Below, piece by piece: positions 60,553 through 64,000 of a stretch of DNA of 64,000 nt. The position numbers and the translations under genes were made by a program. The notes beneath the pieces are model-generated. The model made no database searches, was not told where the DNA came from, and worked only from the letters and a program-made list of their open reading frames with translations. The DNA is from Bacteroides sp. M10 (lineage in GTDB: Bacteria; Bacteroidota; Bacteroidia; Bacteroidales; Bacteroidaceae), in NCBI RefSeq assembly GCF_014334015.1, contig NZ_CP060488.1, forward strand, positions 1,198,501 through 1,262,500, in the 5' to 3' direction. Numbering within the stretch: the first letter of the stretch is position 1; every line of letters starts with the position of its first letter.

Positions 60553-61968
60553 TTAATAATTTAAATCAATATACAAGGCACGATAAAAGGGCCGGTTCGT
60601 TTTATAATGCCACATCAAATTTCCATTCTTATCAATCACTCCAATAGTCTTCAGTACTACAGAACCAAATAGAATACGGTTATTATTCATACAATAAGCA
60701 CTAGACTGATTAACAGAGAAGTCTTCTTTGGGTAATACAATCCTCATCGTCACTTCTGCTTGTTTTGTTATTTCGTTAATGCGATAAGCCATGACTCTTG
60801 AACGTTTATTTGTATAACCATTATCATAAATCATCACATCTCCGTCCGGAGTCAAAGAAGCGGCATGTTGTCTATCCGAGAAATCTTCAGGATTGGTCAA
60901 GTGTACATCACCATTTCTCCCAAGCTTATAAATGACTTCCCCTGTACGTCCATCCACTTTCCAAACTTGCCTGATACGATTGAATGAAACAAGAAAATCT
61001 CCATCCGGACAAGGATAAGCGGTATTTGCATGTAACCAGTCTTCTCTCGGAGTGTATTGAAATTCTCCTCTATCCCCCATTATATCCGGGTCGTCTTCCG
61101 GAGATATGAAGTCAAACGCCGACCATGTCCACTTCGTATTTCCCGAAAAATCAAGAATAGAGAACCCGTCCCCTGTCACCATCTCGTTGGAAGAGCCACC
61201 CCAACGGGTTAAATCAAAAGACTGTCTTATTTGGTTCACGACCACTAGATCTCCATTATCAAGCATCTGTATATCATGATGAAAATAAGGATTATCGAAA
61301 TGAGCATAATATTTTTTCAGCTTCACATTTCCGTATAAATCAACTACATAAATATATTCTCCTGTAAAACTTTCATTCGGATTAAAGCCCAGAATTGCTT
61401 GAAAGGTTTTCGTCTTCGGATCAAATCCGGAACAAATCACCGACAAATCATCCGTAGGTTGATACCAGACCACTTTTCCTTCAGCATTAATTAAATACAA
61501 AGTACCCTGCTGCTTATCGCCAACATGGATATATCCATTGAAAGTATACGTATAATCAGGCATTAAATTAGTGAACTTCATTAGTCCATCCGGTAATGCT
61601 TTGGTTATAAACTGAAACGGCTTTGATTCTTCTACCATTCCGTTTTGATTACTTGCATACACCTTCAACCAATATTTCGTTTGCTCTTCCAAAAGAATTA
61701 ATTTAGTAGCCCACGACTGCTTTTGATCATCAAAAACAAGTTCCCTTTTGACAGATTCATTTCCATCCTTCCAATACACCAACTTCAATGTAGCAGACTC
61801 CTTCATCGTAACCTCAACATCTATCCTTAATACATTATCCGGATCATCCTGAATCTTGACAATATCGATAAGTTCATTATCTGACTCCCCCATCTGCTTG
61901 TCCCCCTCTTCCGACTGACAGGCAGAAAGTAAAAATCCGACAATTAATAAGAGTCCTACTATTCTCAT
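60553..61968 (-). CDS. Arylsulfotransferase (ASST)-family lipoprotein
   Basis: Lipoprotein of 471 residues with lipobox IVGFLLSACQSEE (Cys17). A fibronectin-like N-terminal region (about 45-125) precedes a six-bladed propeller with the ASST pattern: YFHHDIQMLDNGDLVVVNQ, DWLHANTAYPCPDGDFLVSF, VDGRTGEVIYKLG and RQHAASLTPDGDVMIYDNG. These His-containing motifs match the region of the catalytic His in bacterial aryl-sulfate sulfotransferases. Whether it moves sulfate is open; many Bacteroidetes ASST-like proteins lie in glycan loci. It overlaps the esterase gene by four bases and is 12 bases before GH130. Confidence 0.8.
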   Translation of the reverse strand: MRIVGLLLIVGFLLSACQSEEGDKQMGESDNELIDIVKIQDDPDNVLRIDVEVTMKESATLKLVYWKDGNESVKRELVFDDQKQSWATKLILLEEQTKYWLKVYASNQNGMVEESKPFQFITKALPDGLMKFTNLMPDYTYTFNGYIHVGDKQQGTLYLINAEGKVVWYQPTDDLSVICSGFDPKTKTFQAILGFNPNESFTGEYIYVVDLYGNVKLKKYYAHFDNPYFHHDIQMLDNGDLVVVNQIRQSFDLTRWGGSSNEMVTGDGFSILDFSGNTKWTWSAFDFISPEDDPDIMGDRGEFQYTPREDWLHANTAYPCPDGDFLVSFNRIRQVWKVDGRTGEVIYKLGRNGDVHLTNPEDFSDRQHAASLTPDGDVMIYDNGYTNKRSRVMAYRINEITKQAEVTMRIVLPKEDFSVNQSSAYCMNNNRILFGSVVLKTIGVIDKNGNLMWHYKTNRPFYRALYIDLNY

Positions 61969-63401
61969 ATATCAACAGATGCTTTAAAAGGTCCTAATGG
62001 TAGATTTTCCGAATTATAAAGAGTAGAGACATACGCATCTCTCCATCCATAACGCACATAGCGAGGAGAAGGAACTTCAGGAGAAGACAACCATACGCAA
62101 CTACCTTTAATCTCTACTATTGCCTTGTAATACGTCATTCCATCTGAAGAAATCTCAAACTCATGATGAACTCCCTCCAATCGGAGTCCATGATAAGCAA
62201 AATCAAACTCCGCCCTCAATTTCCCCTGTTCCAGAGTTAACCGCTTCAAAGAAGGAGACTGGCTCTTTATCTTTTGATGATAAGTATCAGATAAAGCAAT
62301 CAAAGCCAATCGTTCTCCTACTGGTTTCTTTTTCCCGGGATGAATATTAGTTGAATCACCCAGATCAGCCGTAACAACCATACCAGAACTTGAAATCGTC
62401 TGTAATGCCATAGACTGTACTTCAGCCAGTTCAGCCCACTTCTCCTTTTGATAACCCGGATATTGAAATGGAGCTATCTGCACATAATAAAAAGGCAGTT
62501 TAGCCTTCCATTTTTTACGCCATGAGCTTACCAAATCTTTCATCATAGCAATATACCGTCCGGCATCTCCTACATTAGCTTCACCCTGATACCAAAGCCA
62601 ACCACGAATCTTATAATCAATCAATGGATGGACCATCGCATTATACAGACTTGAAAGCATATTGTATTCCGGCTTCTCTTTTCCTTTCTCTACAGCTTCT
62701 TGTAAGGTCTCATGCTCTGCTTTATAAAGAGGTTTTAAAGTCTCTGCATAAGGAATCCAACTCTGAATCGGGCTCCCTCCATAAGCATCAACAACTAAAC
62801 CGACAGGAACATCCAAGCTGGAAAGTAATTTATGAGCAAAATAGTATCCCACAGCAGACAATCCTCCTACAGTCTGTGGGCTACAGACCTGCCATCCTTC
62901 GGTTAAGACCTCATCTAATGCAGTAAAACTCTCATTACGTTGAACAGTCATAAAACGAATTCCCGGATAATCAGCAACAGCAATTTCCTCGTTTGCATTA
63001 TCAACATACAACCGCCATTGAGGATCATTTCTCATAATCATTTCCATATTGCTCTGCCCCGAACAAAACCAAACCTCTCCGATACAAATATTTTTCAGTA
63101 CTACAGTCTGTTCAGTATTAGCAATAGAAAGGTTATATGTCTGGTAGCTTCCAGCGGGAGTTGACAATTCTATCATCCATTTTCCGCAAGTATCTGCCTT
63201 TACAGTCTTCTCTTTCCTACTCCAAGAAGCAAGCACCTGAAGAGTGCTCCGAGGAGGAGCATATCCCCATATCTTGACCCGGCTCTTTTGCTGTAATACT
63301 AGATTATCAGTAAAAGCAGAAGCAAACCTCAAATGATCTTGAGCCTGCAAGAACAGGTAACTGCTACACAATATCATTATGAATGTACAAATACGTCTCA
63401 T
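61965..63401 (-). CDS. Sialate O-acetylesterase-type SGNH hydrolase
   Basis: Secreted esterase of 478 residues with signal peptide (to about YLFLQAQ). An N-terminal jelly-roll-like part (about 20-105, LQQKSRVKIWGYAPPRSTLQV) is followed by the SGNH fold with nucleophile Ser117 in WFCSGQSNMEM, then GYYFAHKLL, GLVVDAYGGSPIQSW and WLWYQGEANVGDAGRY. The catalytic His is probably in the late region NIHPGKKKPVGERLA. The family removes O-acetyl groups from sialic acid or other acetylated sugars. Operon partners GH130 and SSS suggest an acetylated mannose-containing glycan. It lies 8 bases after the gene cut by the window edge. Confidence 0.9.
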   Translation of the reverse strand: MRRICTFIMILCSSYLFLQAQDHLRFASAFTDNLVLQQKSRVKIWGYAPPRSTLQVLASWSRKEKTVKADTCGKWMIELSTPAGSYQTYNLSIANTEQTVVLKNICIGEVWFCSGQSNMEMIMRNDPQWRLYVDNANEEIAVADYPGIRFMTVQRNESFTALDEVLTEGWQVCSPQTVGGLSAVGYYFAHKLLSSLDVPVGLVVDAYGGSPIQSWIPYAETLKPLYKAEHETLQEAVEKGKEKPEYNMLSSLYNAMVHPLIDYKIRGWLWYQGEANVGDAGRYIAMMKDLVSSWRKKWKAKLPFYYVQIAPFQYPGYQKEKWAELAEVQSMALQTISSSGMVVTADLGDSTNIHPGKKKPVGERLALIALSDTYHQKIKSQSPSLKRLTLEQGKLRAEFDFAYHGLRLEGVHHEFEISSDGMTYYKAIVEIKGSCVWLSSPEVPSPRYVRYGWRDAYVSTLYNSENLPLGPFKASVDI

Positions 63402-63409
63402 ACTTATTC

Positions 63410-64000
63410 TTACTCCATATTAGTGAGTAACATAAAAGATTGCGCTGGCAAATTAATCTCTCTTAGTTTTCCACCACTAAGATCGACTGTTTCACCTGCA
63501 TCTACAGGAGAAGCAAAACCATCCGCATCCACTGTACCAATAAAGTGAGCGCCTTGTTGAGATTGATATTTATAGGTTTTTATTCCTTGTAATAGTGCTC
63601 CATTTTCCATACCTAGATTGAATAAATAATCATTAGTACTGGAGTTCACAATAGCAATAGTCACTTTCCCATTCCTCATTCCCGCAATAGCGCGCAGGCC
63701 AGATTTCACAGGTTTAGGTAATGTCACGTCATAAATCGTACTCCCCGATGGAAAATAACGACAAAGTAAAGAAGTGGTATAGAACCACGGACGTATCTTT
63801 TCATCATCCGGATTATGGAATTTCTCACTTCCCAGAATATTCCAAAATCCCCATCGTTTCAACTTGGTTGAAGAAGAACTCCCGTCATCATTATACATAG
63901 CATCATCCAAATCCCAATAAGTCACTCCGCCAAAGCCTGCCAGCATTACCTGAATCGTCGCATCCGCCATATCTATTCCGTAGAAAGCATCATATACATG
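63410..64000 (-). CDS. Glycoside hydrolase, C-terminal part (cut by window edge)
   Basis: The open frame continues without a stop to the end of the window (before the Met at 63970 it reads HVYDAFYGID), so the true start lies to the right. The visible 196 residues include a barrel-end segment (VMLAGFGGVTYWDLDDAMY, RPWFYTTSLLCRYFPSGS) followed by a beta-sandwich (RAIAGMRNGKVTIAIVNSS) ending INLPAQSFMLLTN, as in the C-terminal beta domains of clan A glycosidases such as GH30, GH39 or GH5-like enzymes. The family cannot be fixed without the catalytic part. It is the most upstream visible gene of the operon with the SGNH esterase, ASST-like protein, GH130 and symporter. Confidence 0.75.
   Translation of the reverse strand, partial: HVYDAFYGIDMADATIQVMLAGFGGVTYWDLDDAMYNDDGSSSSTKLKRWGFWNILGSEKFHNPDDEKIRPWFYTTSLLCRYFPSGSTIYDVTLPKPVKSGLRAIAGMRNGKVTIAIVNSSTNDYLFNLGMENGALLQGIKTYKYQSQQGAHFIGTVDADGFASPVDAGETVDLSGGKLREINLPAQSFMLLTNME

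Noticed and set aside
1..64000. CRISPR arrays, rRNA or tRNA genes, prophage modules
   Set aside because: No regularly spaced direct repeats with unique spacers, no recognisable rRNA or tRNA arms, and no phage structural or integrase genes were found by eye. The only regular array is the four-copy palindrome set at 4631-4707, which has spacers of about 10 bases and no cas genes.

Overview
The window comes from a gut Bacteroides, most like the B. ovatus / B. xylanisolvens group. The evidence is two SusC/SusD transport systems, a hybrid two-component regulator, many lipoproteins with a Cys lipobox, a three-gene fumarate reductase, a fimbrillin cluster with DUF3575 and DUF5119 partners, FISUMP proteins, and promoters of the Bacteroides type (-7 box TAnnTTTG, written CAAAnnTA when on the minus strand). 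Species is inferred from protein resemblance recalled from memory, not from a search.

Layout. 1-3.7 kb: a GH3 beta-glucosidase gene, probably the last gene of a xyloglucan locus lying to the left, cut by a 1.1 kb IS630-family element at a TA dinucleotide. 3.7-6.8 kb: an accessory stretch with an orphan small protein, a long inverted repeat, a 22-bp phased palindrome array, an HU-like protein, and a RhuM-Fic protein whose leader holds a perfect inverted repeat. 6.9-20.7 kb: a polysaccharide utilization locus (SusC, SusD, DUF3823, GH43, GH30) transcribed leftward from a divergent hybrid two-component regulator, followed by a GH18 protein. 20.9-22.1 kb: two overlapping unknown genes that may be one broken zinc-ribbon gene. 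22.5-28.1 kb: frdC-frdA-frdB flanked by two paralogous AraC-type regulators that share an identically spaced four-cysteine motif. 28.4-32.5 kb: a fimbrillin operon and an HU protein with a disordered acidic tail. 32.9-42.7 kb: mainly core genes (a carboxyltransferase without a biotin lysine, dprA, a thioesterase, a U32 peptidase-like protein, dusB, PAP2, an epimerase), broken by a gene-poor stretch at 34.7-36.6 kb rich in hairpins, with a possible small RNA.

42.8-55.4 kb: an ECF sigma factor and FecR anti-sigma factor leading a long operon of STN-SusC, SusD, a zinc metallohydrolase lipoprotein, DUF4302, BACON and two tandem FISUMP proteins. 55.7-57.8 kb: RNase R. 57.9-64 kb, minus strand: an operon for uptake and breakdown of a mannoside or acylated glycan (glycosidase tail cut by the window edge, SGNH acetylesterase, arylsulfotransferase-like lipoprotein, GH130 phosphorylase, sodium:solute symporter).

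How the genes work together: the two SusCD systems are controlled differently (hybrid two-component system versus ECF sigma/anti-sigma). The frd operon is the terminal step of succinate fermentation and may be watched by Cys-rich regulators on both sides. The strongest candidates for undescribed biology are the four-Cys AraC pair around frd, the phased palindrome array in the HU-like gene's leader, the RhuM-Fic leader hairpin, and the promoter/terminator pair at 36.5 kb with no gene between. No rRNA, tRNA or CRISPR was seen.
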